59,348 nt of DNA from CAZNDN01 sp964571815 (GTDB taxonomy: Bacteria > Fibrobacterota > Chitinivibrionia > Chitinivibrionales > WJKA01), in the NCBI GenBank assembly GCA_964571815.1, contig CAZNDN010000008.1:1-59348 (forward strand). Direction: 5' to 3'. A model generated the notes under the pieces. It searched no databases and was not told where the DNA came from. It saw only the letters and a program-made list of their open reading frames with translations. Position numbers and translations under genes: made by a program. Of the stretch, positions 17,657 to 27,229 are shown piece after piece (within the stretch, counting starts at the first letter, position 1; the number at the start of each line of letters is the position of its first letter).

Positions 17657-19855
17657 ATGAGCGTGAAGCAGACACGGATTTTGCTGGTCGATGACAATGC
17701 TTCGATTCACGAGGATTTCAAGCATATTCTGACCTCGTCGACAGAGCTTTGGCAGACTGAAGACGGCCTTGCGGAGCTTGAAAAGGAGCTTTTCGGCAAC
17801 AAACCGCAAAGCCCCGTCGGCATGCGTTACCGGATCGATGATGCGTATCAGGGCGAAGAGGCGGTTATGCTGGCCCGGGAGGCTGCCGAGGAAGGGCTGC
17901 CGTATTCCCTGATTTTCATGGATGTGCGTATGCCGCCCGGCATGGACGGTATCAGGACCGCGGAACGAATATGGGCGAACTATCCCCTCACCGAAATTGT
18001 CATCTGCACGGCATTCTCGGACTATACCTGGGATGAGATACTCGGGACACTCGGGAAAACAGACCGTCTGCTGTTCATGAAGAAACCGTTCGACACGATC
18101 ACCGTCCAGCAGACGGTACTTGCACTGAGCCGCAAGTGGGAGCAACGAAGCAGTGTGCAAAGGTACATCGAGGACCTGCAGGTTGAACTCGATGAGCGCA
18201 GCAGCCAGATTCACACGCTGGAAGAGCGTCTTGCCCGGATGACACACTCGCAGGGAAACAGGATGCTGGCAAAGAGCGAGTTTCTGTCGTCGATTCACTA
18301 CAGCATTCGCTCGCCGCTCAACGGCATCATGGGAATGGCCGACCTGCTCATGGACACCGAGCTGAGTACGGAACAGCGCAACTGCACGCGGGCGCTGAAG
18401 GAATCGGCCGATTCGCTTCTTGCCCTGGCGACTGATTCCATGCTCTGCACCAGGCACGATGTAGAGAACATGCAAACACAGATTCTGGAATTCGACATTC
18501 GCACCATGATGGAGAACACCGCCGAGTTTGCCGCCCTGTTTTCCCGTCGACGGCCCCTGCGGTCGGCGACGATTGTTCATCCCGCAGTGCCGGAGACAGT
18601 GCGGGCGGATCCCGGATGGCTGCGGCAAATCCTGCTGTTACTCTGCAACTACCTCCTGCGCGGAAAGGAGCTGTACTGCCTGACCTTGCGGTTGTCGCTG
18701 CTGGAGCCCGGGGCGGGACAAGAGGACGCCCCGGCCGACGGGCAGGCGGTCGGGATGCTTTTCGAAATCGGGGGAGAAACCGAGGCGGCGAGCGCGGCCC
18801 CGGGCAGGGATGGTGCGGCGGGGCCGGTCGGCAGAGCGGAGAAAGAGGCGTTCATGCGGAAAGCCGCGGAGATCCCCGGTCTGGCGCTTGCCGGTGAAAT
18901 AGCCCGGAACATGGGAACGACGCTCGGCATGGAGACGGGTGAGGATACGAGGTGCCGGTTCAGAATGGCAGCCGGGATCATGCCCTGCGACGGCCGCGGC
19001 TCGATCCTGTTCGACCGGGAAACACTCAAGGGCTCGCGCATACTGATAGTCGGTACGAGCCGGGTCAGCCGGAGAATCATCGCCTTGCACATAGAACACT
19101 GGGGAGGTGAAATCGTTGAGGCTTCCGACGTGCCCGCTGCGATAGAGCTTGCGCAATCCTCACTCGATACCGTAAAATCGTTCGACACGGCAATCGTCGA
19201 TCTCGACACGGCGGGGATCGACGACTACGTGTTTGTCGCACGCCAGTTCATGCAATATGAAAACCTGAGGAGCCTTCCGCTGATATGCCTTGCCGCACGG
19301 ACATGTCGTGGCGACAGCGGCAAGGCCGAAGAGGCGGGATACCGGGCGTTTCTTACCAAGCCGCTGAAGCAGCCGCATCTTTTTCACAGCATAAGTCTTC
19401 TGCGACAAATCCGGCGGGGCGACCTTTCGTGGGAGCAATGCGGGTTTCTTACCCGACACCGGCTCGATGAGATCGTCAACAGCCTTCGTTTCCGGTTCCT
19501 GGTCATCCAGAATACCGCCACGCAGGTTGATCTGGTATCCCTGCTGGAAAGCCGTGGTATCCGCTGCGATCTGTCGTTGTTCGCCGATGAATGGCCGGCC
19601 GACCGCGGGGGAAAACACTACGACGCCGTGGTGCTTGACGCCCGAGGCCACGACCGAACGGCTCTCGCATTTGTCGACGTGCACCGCGATGTACTGTCGG
19701 CTCTGCCCGTCATCGTTCGCACCGGCTCCGCATCCGTGTGGGATGAACCGTCGCGGGACTACCCCTTTCTCGCCGTCACTGCCTCGGCCGGCGAGCAGGC
19801 CCTTATTGACAAAGTCCGGGGGGCTGTAGCGGCGGGAACTGAAATCACCAGGTAG
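17657..19855 (+). CDS. REC-domain protein with a degenerate histidine kinase core and pseudo-receivers
   Basis: 732 residues. The N-terminal receiver is intact and is a close sister of the one in the preceding gene (VDDNASIHEDF, IFMDVRMPPGMDG, MKKPFDT). The HisKA-like region reads SSIHYSIRSPLNGIMGM; aligned with the usual SHEIRTPLNG, the phospho-acceptor position is Tyr, not His. The ATPase domain keeps part of an N box (LRQILLLLCNYLLRG), but the DxGxG box is replaced by EIGGETEAA and the region is Ala/Gly-rich. Two receiver-like domains at the C-terminus lack the acidic pair (VGTSR instead of VDD). It is most likely a phosphorylated scaffold or output protein rather than a kinase. It follows the hybrid kinase by 12 bp. 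Confidence 0.82.
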   Translation: MSVKQTRILLVDDNASIHEDFKHILTSSTELWQTEDGLAELEKELFGNKPQSPVGMRYRIDDAYQGEEAVMLAREAAEEGLPYSLIFMDVRMPPGMDGIRTAERIWANYPLTEIVICTAFSDYTWDEILGTLGKTDRLLFMKKPFDTITVQQTVLALSRKWEQRSSVQRYIEDLQVELDERSSQIHTLEERLARMTHSQGNRMLAKSEFLSSIHYSIRSPLNGIMGMADLLMDTELSTEQRNCTRALKESADSLLALATDSMLCTRHDVENMQTQILEFDIRTMMENTAEFAALFSRRRPLRSATIVHPAVPETVRADPGWLRQILLLLCNYLLRGKELYCLTLRLSLLEPGAGQEDAPADGQAVGMLFEIGGETEAASAAPGRDGAAGPVGRAEKEAFMRKAAEIPGLALAGEIARNMGTTLGMETGEDTRCRFRMAAGIMPCDGRGSILFDRETLKGSRILIVGTSRVSRRIIALHIEHWGGEIVEASDVPAAIELAQSSLDTVKSFDTAIVDLDTAGIDDYVFVARQFMQYENLRSLPLICLAARTCRGDSGKAEEAGYRAFLTKPLKQPHLFHSISLLRQIRRGDLSWEQCGFLTRHRLDEIVNSLRFRFLVIQNTATQVDLVSLLESRGIRCDLSLFADEWPADRGGKHYDAVVLDARGHDRTALAFVDVHRDVLSALPVIVRTGSASVWDEPSRDYPFLAVTASAGEQALIDKVRGAVAAGTEITR

Positions 19856-20286
19856 CGGCTGCCAATGAGGGAATGAAACGGATACGTGTCGTCATCTTTC
19901 ACGGCATCCTGGAAATCACCGAATGAGGGCAGGCTGTGCCGCACGAAGTACTGAAGACTCTTGAGGGCGTCCTTCCGCGTAACCGGCCGTCAAAAGCGGT
20001 CCGTGTTGCCGAAATGGTGCGCGTACCGCTCATTCACCGCATGCCGTTGGGGCCGGAGACCGGGAGAGGCTGATGGTGAAACAGCTTCGCGGCTTTTCAT
20101 TGGCGCCGTTTCATGGAGGGCCGCCGGCAGCGCTACAGTGGAGTCCGCTGCATACGGGTAGTTACCCACAAACCATTTTTTGATACTGGTTTCCAATGCT
20201 GTTCCGGGTCACGGCACCGCGAAACCGTATACACCGTAATCATATTTTCGAAACCCGTTACCCATCTACATTGTTCAGGATTATCC
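19856..20286. other. Intergenic region, no gene seen
   Basis: About 430 bp between the sensor operon and aminopeptidase N. Open frames here (for example 19961-20161) lack ribosome sites and family character. No clear terminator or promoter could be assigned. An AGGA site at about 20278 serves the aminopeptidase. Confidence 0.5.
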
Positions 20287-22785
20287 ATGCATACTCGCCT
20301 TTCGACGACCGTTGTTCCGACGACATCAAAGTTGCACTTCAGGTTGGATTTCGAGGATTTCCGTTTCGATGGTAGTGAAATGACCGAAATCGACGTGACC
20401 GGGCAGACTCGTGAGATCCGGCTGCACTGCGAAGACCTCGAGATCAAGACACTCGCTCTTCTTCGCGATGATTCTTCAATTACCGTATCGCACACGTGTC
20501 GCAACGGAGAGCTTCATATTCTTGCCGACAAACCACTTTCTCCGGGCAGTTACACGTTTCGGTGTGAGTTCTCGGGGGTGCTCGGCGATGATCTCAGCGG
20601 GCTGTACCGAAGCCGGTATGTCGACGCCGACGGGCGCGAGGCCTGGCTGGTGACAAGCCAGTTCGAGGCTCCCTACGCCCGCAAAGCGTTCCCCTGTTTC
20701 GACGAACCCGGGTTCAAGGCAGCCTTCGCGCTTTCGATGGATATTCCGTCCGACATGATCGGCATCTCCAATATGCCGGCGGAATCGGAGACTGTCGAGG
20801 GCGGCCGCAAGACGATCACGTTTGCTCGGACGCCGCTGATGTCCACCTACCTTCTGTACCTGGGCGCCGGACACTTCGATTACATCGAGACGAGGAGGGG
20901 GGCGCGCACCGTGCGCGTCTACGGTGTAAACGAACAATCTTCCAGGGGGCGTTTTGCCTGTGACGTGGCAGCCGACACGCTTGCGTTTTTCGAAGAGTAC
21001 AGCGGAGTCCCGTACCCGCTTCCGAAACTCGACCTGCTGGCAATACCCGATTTCGCCGCGGGAGCGATGGAGAACTGGGGAGCGGTGACGTTCCGCGAGG
21101 TGCTCTTGTACGCCGACAAGGAGACGACATCGCTTGCCGTGCGGAAGCGTATCGCCGAAGTGGTTGCGCACGAGCTGTGGCACCAGTGGTCGGGTAATCT
21201 GGTAACCATGGAGTGGTGGGACGACTTGTGGCTCAACGAGGCGTTCGCTACCTACATTGCATTCAAGGCGGTGGATCACTTCTTTCCCCAATGGCACATC
21301 TGGGAAGATTTCATCGAAGCCGACACCGCCCGGGCATTTGCCATGGACATGCTCCATTCGACTCACCCGATAGCCGTTCCGGTTCATACGCCGAATGAAG
21401 TCGAGGAGATTTTCGACAGTATCAGCTACGGCAAGGGCGCGAGTGTCTTGAGGATGATAGAGAGTTTTATCGGCGAAGAGGCCTTTCGGAGCGGGGTCGG
21501 CGCGTATCTCACAGCGCACGCTTATGGGAACACGAAGGCCGAAGATCTGTGGCAAGCCCTGGAGCGACACAGCAGTGAACCGTTGCGGGAGATGCTCGTT
21601 GCCTGGATCACCAAACCCGGCTTTCCTTTGATTAAGGTCGAGGCCGCCGGCAAGCGAGTACGCATCAGTCAGGAGCGGTTTGCCGCGGCCCCGAATCGGT
21701 GCGACGGCGACACCTGGCCGATTCCCCTTACGTGGAGCGACGAGAATGGAAAGCATGCGGCCCTTTTCGACCGGGATCATCGGGAATTGGTTGTCGACAG
21801 CGGCGTGGTTCGATTGAATGCGGGCCATGCCGGATTCTACCGTGTGCTGTACAGCGCGGAACTGTACGGGCCGCTCGGCGAGGCGGTCAAGGCGGGCGGT
21901 CTCGACCGGATGGAGCGGTGGGGACTGGTAAGTGACCTCTGGGCCTGCGTGTTTGCCGGTCACGGATCGCTTGCGGACCTGGTGGGTGTGCTTGAGGCCT
22001 TTGAGGGCGAGAAGGCCGTATTTGTCTTACGCGCGATCGAATCGATCTGCGCGGAGATAAGTCGTTACCTGCGACTGCCCGATAACGGCCAGGGCCTTTT
22101 CCGGCGGTTCGAGACGCCGTTTGCCCGGGCATACGAGAGGCTGGGGCTGCGCGCCGCGCGGGAAGAGTCAATCCAGGATCGCGAACTGCGGCCCCTTGCA
22201 TTGACGTTTCGTATCCGGGCCGGCGATGAGAAGACAATCCGGGAGACTCGAGCGGTGGCCGAGGCCTACCTCAAGGGGTCATCGGTGGACCCGGACATAC
22301 GCAAGGCGTGTCTGGCCGCCATGACGGAAAACGGTGGGCGCGGTGAATTCGATGCGCTGCGGCGAGCGTACGAATCCGCATCCGTGATCGAGGAGAAGCT
22401 TGCGTTTCTCTCCGCGCTGGGCGGCTTCGACGACAAGGAATTACTTCGTGAGTATCTTGACTATTCTCTCGGCGAAGCCGTGCGGCGACAGGACCTTCGC
22501 AGCGTGTTCGCGCGCGCGGCGGCAAACCCCGCCGCGCCGTCGGTGTTCGGTAACTGGGCAAGAGACAACTGGGACAGGCTCTATCCGCTTCGGCACTCCC
22601 ACTTTGTCTACATGGGCCTGATTCAGACATTTATTTCTTCGGCCCCCGATCGGGAAGCACTCGCTGAGGCGAAGAAGTTTCTGGAGACCCACAGTGAAGG
22701 ATTCGAAAAGACGAGAACCAATGCCCTGGAGAAGGCTGGGCTCGTGCTGGCTTTCCGGGAGCGTGAGAAAGACAGCCCGGGGTAA
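20287..22785 (+). CDS. pepN: Aminopeptidase N (M1 zinc metallopeptidase)
   Basis: 832 residues from the ATG at 20287 (AGGA upstream; the frame opens at 20113, but the added residues are not family-like). The N-terminal beta domain includes YARKAFPCFDEPGFKAAF. The substrate-recognition motif GAMENWG, the zinc site HELWHQWSGN with the downstream WLNE glutamate, and the catalytic Tyr region ISYGKGASVL are all present. The C-terminal half is the ERAP1-like helical domain. It cleaves N-terminal residues from peptides in the cytoplasm; there is no signal peptide. It appears monocistronic. Confidence 0.95.
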   Translation: MHTRLSTTVVPTTSKLHFRLDFEDFRFDGSEMTEIDVTGQTREIRLHCEDLEIKTLALLRDDSSITVSHTCRNGELHILADKPLSPGSYTFRCEFSGVLGDDLSGLYRSRYVDADGREAWLVTSQFEAPYARKAFPCFDEPGFKAAFALSMDIPSDMIGISNMPAESETVEGGRKTITFARTPLMSTYLLYLGAGHFDYIETRRGARTVRVYGVNEQSSRGRFACDVAADTLAFFEEYSGVPYPLPKLDLLAIPDFAAGAMENWGAVTFREVLLYADKETTSLAVRKRIAEVVAHELWHQWSGNLVTMEWWDDLWLNEAFATYIAFKAVDHFFPQWHIWEDFIEADTARAFAMDMLHSTHPIAVPVHTPNEVEEIFDSISYGKGASVLRMIESFIGEEAFRSGVGAYLTAHAYGNTKAEDLWQALERHSSEPLREMLVAWITKPGFPLIKVEAAGKRVRISQERFAAAPNRCDGDTWPIPLTWSDENGKHAALFDRDHRELVVDSGVVRLNAGHAGFYRVLYSAELYGPLGEAVKAGGLDRMERWGLVSDLWACVFAGHGSLADLVGVLEAFEGEKAVFVLRAIESICAEISRYLRLPDNGQGLFRRFETPFARAYERLGLRAAREESIQDRELRPLALTFRIRAGDEKTIRETRAVAEAYLKGSSVDPDIRKACLAAMTENGGRGEFDALRRAYESASVIEEKLAFLSALGGFDDKELLREYLDYSLGEAVRRQDLRSVFARAAANPAAPSVFGNWARDNWDRLYPLRHSHFVYMGLIQTFISSAPDREALAEAKKFLETHSEGFEKTRTNALEKAGLVLAFREREKDSPG

Positions 22786-23218
22786 ACTGTCTTATCAATT
22801 GCTCCGGAGGACACCACAGCGTCGATCAACGGGGTTTCGAGCGGGAAGATGAGTAGCATGGCAATGGACGAGGCGTTGACAAGCCGCGGTGATACGCTTA
22901 CCGCGGTGGTGCGATCGGTCGACAGCGGGCGTGGTGAGACGGGACTTGTGCCGATGGAAACAGCGAAGCTTACCGTCACTGAGTGACTTGTGATCCAGTC
23001 ATGACCGATATCCTCCCACCGGGCATGGTGTTTGCTTTCTTTGTAAAATTACGGCGTTCGGCGACAGGTGGGGCAGTATAAATGTCTCACGTCGCCGCGC
23101 ATTGTGAGTCTGTGGAAGGCAATCGTATGAGCGTTGTTTCCTTGCGGCCTGACGAAGGCCTGTGTCCGATCGGAAGAGCGGGAGTTCCGGGCGTGCCGGA
23201 GAGGAGAGGAGTGATGCA
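22786..23218 (+). other. Intergenic region with one doubtful 45-codon frame
   Basis: An ATG at 22849 with GGGAAG just upstream opens a 45-residue frame ending at 22986 (MSSMAMDEALTSRG... KLTVTE). It is in the same frame as aminopeptidase N and has no stop between the pepN TAA and the ATG. I recognise no family. TATAAA at 23077-23082 has no good -35. A GAGAGGAG ribosome site at about 23201-23212 serves pncB. Confidence 0.3.
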
Positions 23219-24769
23219 ATGAACAGGAATCCGTCGCTGGAGCACGGTGCGCTCTATGCCGATTTCTATGAGTTTACTATGGCGCAATTGTATTTCGACC
23301 GCGGATTGCACGAAAAGCCCGCACGATTCGAATACTTTTTCCGTACCTATCCCCACTACGGAAGCCATCAGGCGGGCTACTGCATCGCGGCCGGTCTGGA
23401 GTGGTTTGTCGACTGGCTGCGGAATGCCCGGTTCGACGATGCGGTGGTGGAGGCGCTGCGCAGGCAGAAGAGCAGGGGAGGAGGAAGACTCTTTTCCGAT
23501 GCGTTTCTTGCGTGGCTTTCATCACGGACCCCGATTGAGGAAATTACCCTTGATGCCGTTCCCGAAGGGCGAGTCGTGCATCCGCACGAGCCCGTGGCGG
23601 TTGTTGAAGGCCCGATGGCGGTGGCGCAGATTATCGAAACGTCTCTTCTGAACCATCTCAACTTTCAGACGCTGATTGCCACGCGGGCATGTCGGGTCAA
23701 GCTTGCCGGGGAAGGGCGGATGATGATGGAGTTCGGTATGCGTCGGGCCCAGGGACCGGCGGCACATGCCGGTGCACGTGCCGCGCTTATCGGCGGCGCC
23801 GATTTTTCGTCGAACACGGCACTTTCCTGTTCACTCGGCGTCTCTCCCAGGGGCACCCACGCGCACAGTATGGTGCAGGCGTTCCTTGCGATGGGGAAGG
23901 GAGAACGCGCGGCATTCAAGGCGTACGCCGAATCCTTCCCGGACAACTGCCTTCTTCTGCTGGATACGGTGGATACGCTGGGAAGCGGCCTTCCGAATGC
24001 CATTGCGGTGTTCCAGGAACTCCGCGCCGGGGGACATGAGCCCATGGGCGTGCGCCTGGACTCCGGAGACCTGGCCTGGCTGAGTGTCAAGGTTGCCCGC
24101 CGGCTCAAGGATGCGGGTTTCCCGAAGGCAATGATCGTGCTGTCCAATCAGCTCGATGAACTGGTGCTGGGGCAGATACTGGCGCAGATCAGGGAAGAGG
24201 CGCCTCGCGAGGGACTGGCGCCTGAGGAAGTGATCGGGAGGCTTGTCTACGGTGTCGGCACCAGACTTATCACATCGGCCGGCAAAGGGGCCCTTGACGG
24301 AGTGTACAAGCTGACGGCGCTCAAGGAGGATGAGCGATGGAAGCCTGTTCTGAAACTCTCCGAGAGCGTCGAGAAGATAGTGACCCCCGGCCGTAAGGCC
24401 CTTACGCGCATCTACGACAACTCCGGCCGGACAACGGCAGACTGCCTCTCGCTTCACAATGAAAATATCGAGGCGGGAGAATCACTGACGCTGCATCATC
24501 CGTACCGTGAGTCGGTGTCCAGGAAACTCCCGCGCAGCGAGATCGGGGAAGTGGAACCGCTGCACGAGAGAATTGTAGACCGCGGAAAGGTCGTTGCGGA
24601 GTTTCCGGGGCTGGAGGAGGTGCGAAAGCGCCGCAATCGTGATCTTGAGCGTCTCGATCCCGGCGTCAAACGGGTTATCAACCCGCATGTCTATCACGTT
24701 TCACTTTCCCCAGAACTGTTCGACCTCAAACAGCATCTGATTCGCGAGACCACGTTTCGCGATGTCTGA
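23219..24769 (+). CDS. pncB: Nicotinate phosphoribosyltransferase
   Basis: 516 residues from the ATG at 23219 (GAGAGGAG upstream). The N-terminus LYADFYEFTMAQLYFDRG and the ETSLLNHLNFQTLIATRA stretch are characteristic. So are EFGMRRAQGPAAHAGARAAL, GTHAHSMVQAF with the catalytic-loop His, and MGVRLDSGDLAWLS for phosphoribosyl binding. It makes nicotinate mononucleotide from nicotinate and PRPP in NAD salvage. The nicotinamidase gene converges on it from the right and would supply nicotinate, so the two form a short salvage module. Confidence 0.95.
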   Translation: MNRNPSLEHGALYADFYEFTMAQLYFDRGLHEKPARFEYFFRTYPHYGSHQAGYCIAAGLEWFVDWLRNARFDDAVVEALRRQKSRGGGRLFSDAFLAWLSSRTPIEEITLDAVPEGRVVHPHEPVAVVEGPMAVAQIIETSLLNHLNFQTLIATRACRVKLAGEGRMMMEFGMRRAQGPAAHAGARAALIGGADFSSNTALSCSLGVSPRGTHAHSMVQAFLAMGKGERAAFKAYAESFPDNCLLLLDTVDTLGSGLPNAIAVFQELRAGGHEPMGVRLDSGDLAWLSVKVARRLKDAGFPKAMIVLSNQLDELVLGQILAQIREEAPREGLAPEEVIGRLVYGVGTRLITSAGKGALDGVYKLTALKEDERWKPVLKLSESVEKIVTPGRKALTRIYDNSGRTTADCLSLHNENIEAGESLTLHHPYRESVSRKLPRSEIGEVEPLHERIVDRGKVVAEFPGLEEVRKRRNRDLERLDPGVKRVINPHVYHVSLSPELFDLKQHLIRETTFRDV

Positions 24770-24787
24770 CGGTTCATCCTCAGCGGC

Positions 24788-24823
24788 CCCGCCCTGTTTG
24801 CCGGGTCAGGGTCACAGGGCAGG
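24788..24823. terminator. Hairpin between converging pncB and pncA
   Basis: GCCCTGT (24791-24797) pairs exactly with ACAGGGC (24814-24820) across a 16-nt loop in the 71-bp gap between the two converging stops. There is no T run, so termination is plausible by position only. Confidence 0.4.
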
Positions 24824-24840
24824 GCTGGAATCTGCCGGGT

Positions 24841-25455
24841 TCAGGCGGAGAACCGGACTTCACCGGCGACATGCTCGCGAACCTCCTTCCACTCGGTTAC
24901 CACCGCGCCGCCGGCCTGCATCTCCCGCACAGCCCGTTCGACATCGCCGGGATTCTTCTCCACCCCTCGTGTGGCGTCGTGGAGCAGATATACGTTCAGT
25001 CCCCTGCCGAGCCCGTCGAGTACCGATGCTCTCACGCACACGTCGGTGGCCAGACCTCCCACGAACAGTTCGTTGACGCGCTCCTGGTTCAGGAGTTTCT
25101 GCAAACGCCTGTCTTCATTGTCGACCCCCTGAAATGCCGAATAGCCGTCTTCGCCGGGCTTGAACCCTTTGGAGAGAACCATGACACTTGCAGGTAGCTG
25201 CAGGTCCGGATGGAATGCGGCTCCGGGGGTGTTCTGCACGCAGTGAACCGGCCACGCCCCGCCGTGCTTCTCGAAATGCTCCGTTTGTTCCGGGTGCCAG
25301 TCGCGGGAGACGAAGACCGGAAGGTTTCGTGAGGTGAACAGTTCGATATACCGGTTCAACGCCGGGATTATCGTGTCTCCTTCGCTGATCGCAAGTGCTC
25401 CCCCCGGGCAGAAATCCCGTTGCACATCAACTACCAGCAGTGCTTTCTGGCTCAT
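24841..25455 (-). CDS. pncA: Nicotinamidase (isochorismatase-like hydrolase)
   Basis: 204 residues. It shows the catalytic Asp in LLVVDVQRDFCPGG, the metal site SRDWHPEQTEHF, the Lys in SKGFKPGEDGYS and the nucleophile Cys in GLATDVCVRAS. These are all the key residues of PncA. It deamidates nicotinamide to nicotinate, the substrate of the neighbouring PncB. A GGAGG site lies just before the ATG (plus-strand 25459-25468). Confidence 0.95.
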   Translation of the reverse strand: MSQKALLVVDVQRDFCPGGALAISEGDTIIPALNRYIELFTSRNLPVFVSRDWHPEQTEHFEKHGGAWPVHCVQNTPGAAFHPDLQLPASVMVLSKGFKPGEDGYSAFQGVDNEDRRLQKLLNQERVNELFVGGLATDVCVRASVLDGLGRGLNVYLLHDATRGVEKNPGDVERAVREMQAGGAVVTEWKEVREHVAGEVRFSA

Positions 25456-26091
25456 ACCAGCCTCCTTCCGCTGAAAATGTCAAGACACGGGTGCTCTCGC
25501 TCCTCCTCGGAACACCCCTCACCGGAATATCGTGTGGATAGTGCCTCCCGCTTCATCATGAGATTCCGCTCCTGCGTCGTACAGGTGCATACGGGATTGT
25601 ACCTCACCGGCTTTCCACCCCCGGTGCACCCTTTTGTCACAACTGTCGCCTATCCTGGAATGCCGCAATTTGTGTGCCACGAAGCCCGTCGTGGACTCTT
25701 GTGCTCTTCGTGCCGGCGGTGTTCGCCGCCGATGCTTCACCGGAAGAGCTGTCGGCACGACAATTGCTCGAGAATGAAAGGAAGCCGGTATTTCCGATCA
25801 GTTTCAGCAATCCTCTTCGTTTGTCAATGGGATCGGACCGGAAGAGGAGAAATCGGGGCGGGAGATCGAGGTGGCCGGGTTCGGCGCGTGTTGTGCCGCG
25901 CGGGATTCACTTCATGCGGTGGTGTTTCGATGTTCGCCGGTACATTGTCGGCTTCGTGGAGCGTGCGGCGGCGGGAACGACAGGGGGGGCGGAAGGTGCG
26001 TGGGGTGCCGATGAGGAGCCGGCGCAATTTTTTTGCTCTACGAACCGGGCGAAAGAATGTAATTTATATCGGTTGTTCGAAAGGAGCGACT
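25456..26091 (+). promoter_or_regulatory. Intergenic region with a sigma-54-like promoter
   Basis: The aldo/keto reductase frame is open through most of this region but carries no family sequence, so it is treated as non-coding. At 25754-25767 the sequence GGCACGACAATTGC has the GG and GC doublets exactly 10 nt apart (consensus TGGCACN5TTGC; only the first T is C). It points to the reductase gene about 320 bp downstream. AAGGAG for that gene is at 26081-26086. Confidence 0.45.
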
Positions 26092-27054
26092 ATGTATTTC
26101 CGAGAGATTCCCGGCACTTCGCTCCGCGTTTCCGCGGTAGGCATGGGCACCTGGGCAATGGGCAACGATTTCTGGGGAGCCGTGGACGACGGGGAGTGTA
26201 TAGCGGCGATCAAGGCCGGGATCGACAGAGGGATCACGCTGATCGACACCGCACCCGCGTACGGTTCCGGCCATGCGGAGGAGCTTGTGGGCAAAGCAAT
26301 CGCGGGAAGGCGTGACGAAGTGGTACTGGCAACGAAAGTGGGGGTGCAGAAGGGTACGCACGATGCGCACGTTGACCTTCGTCCCCACGCGATCAGACGG
26401 GAGGTGGACGAGTCACTGCAGCGGTTGAATGTCGACACCATCGATCTCTATCAAATGCACTGGCCCGATCCCAACACCGCGCTTGATGATTCTCTCGATG
26501 CCCTCAATCGCATTCGTGAGCAGGGGAAGGTTCGGTATCTGGGTGTATCCAATTTCGGGTTGCGCATGCTGGAGCGCACCGTCGAACGCGGCCACATTGT
26601 CGGCACACAGAACCACTACTCCCTGCTTCGCCGCGACATCGAGCGCGATATCGTGCCGTTTGCACTCGATCACGGCATGGCAACCTTTACCTACGGCACG
26701 CTGGGCGGCGGAGTATTGACCGGTAAGTATGAGGGCATTCCCCGCTTTGATTCCCAGGATAAGCGAGCGAAATTCTACGATTTCTTCCACGAACCCCTCT
26801 GGAGCACGATTAAGAAATTCCTCGAGCCATTGAAAGAAATCGCCGAGGCCAACGGCAAGCCGGTATCCGAAATCGTGATCAACTGGACACTCTGGCAGCC
26901 GGGCATTACATCGGTACTGGTAGGGGCCCGTAACCCGTCACAGGCGATCTCCAATGCTGAAGCAGGCTCGTGGGAGTTGACAAACGATGAACTCGACGAG
27001 ATTGATTCCTATCAGGAGCAGCTCTTTGCCTCTCCCCAGCCTGCCGGCACCTGA
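26092..27054 (+). CDS. Aldo/keto reductase
   Basis: 320 residues from the ATG at 26092, with AAGGAGCGA before it. The AKR tetrad is visible: Asp and Tyr in LIDTAPAYGSGHAEE, Lys in VLATKVG and His in YQMHWPD. Later family markers are YLGVSNF, QNHYSLL and the NADPH-site VGARNPSQA. It matches bacterial AKRs of the general stress/YhdN-like group. It reduces carbonyls with NAD(P)H; the physiological substrate is unknown. It stands alone between a possible sigma-54 promoter and a strong terminator. Confidence 0.92.
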   Translation: MYFREIPGTSLRVSAVGMGTWAMGNDFWGAVDDGECIAAIKAGIDRGITLIDTAPAYGSGHAEELVGKAIAGRRDEVVLATKVGVQKGTHDAHVDLRPHAIRREVDESLQRLNVDTIDLYQMHWPDPNTALDDSLDALNRIREQGKVRYLGVSNFGLRMLERTVERGHIVGTQNHYSLLRRDIERDIVPFALDHGMATFTYGTLGGGVLTGKYEGIPRFDSQDKRAKFYDFFHEPLWSTIKKFLEPLKEIAEANGKPVSEIVINWTLWQPGITSVLVGARNPSQAISNAEAGSWELTNDELDEIDSYQEQLFASPQPAGT

Positions 27055-27084
27055 CATCGGCCTGCTTTCCCAACCCACGACATA

Positions 27085-27148
27085 GAATAGCCGGAACCTT
27101 TCTCCCCCCCCGGTGTTCGGCGGGTGGGGGGAGGTTCCGGTTATTGTT
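27085..27148. terminator. Strong bidirectional hairpin terminator
   Basis: AATAGCCGGAACCT (27087-27100) with the following CTCCCCCC pairs with GGGGGGAG and GGTTCCGGTTATT (27126-27144), giving a stem of about 20 bp ending in TTATTGTTT. It separates the aldo/keto reductase from the converging lipoprotein gene. Confidence 0.8.
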
Positions 27149-27229
27149 TCGGTGCTGTCTCAAGAGCGGACACGCGGTGCTCCGACCGCCGGCAGCTTGC
27201 GGTGGCCGTGTTGCTTTCGTCTCGCCCGC

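Noticed and set aside
17606..18628. A 340-codon frame on the minus strand
   Set aside because: It is antisense to the receiver-pseudokinase gene, which has clear domains; the antisense product has none.
20476..21963. A 495-codon frame on the minus strand
   Set aside because: It lies wholly inside aminopeptidase N, has no ribosome site and no family sequence. It is a shadow of high-GC coding DNA.
22849..22986. A 45-codon gene behind aminopeptidase N
   Set aside because: It has a ribosome-like site, but no family, no partner and the same frame as pepN; kept only as a note in the intergenic entry.
25420..26091. A 224-residue N-terminal extension of the aldo/keto reductase
   Set aside because: The frame is open, but the translated sequence is Arg/Cys-rich and unlike any AKR. 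A clear AAGGAG site and the family's normal N-terminus are at 26092.
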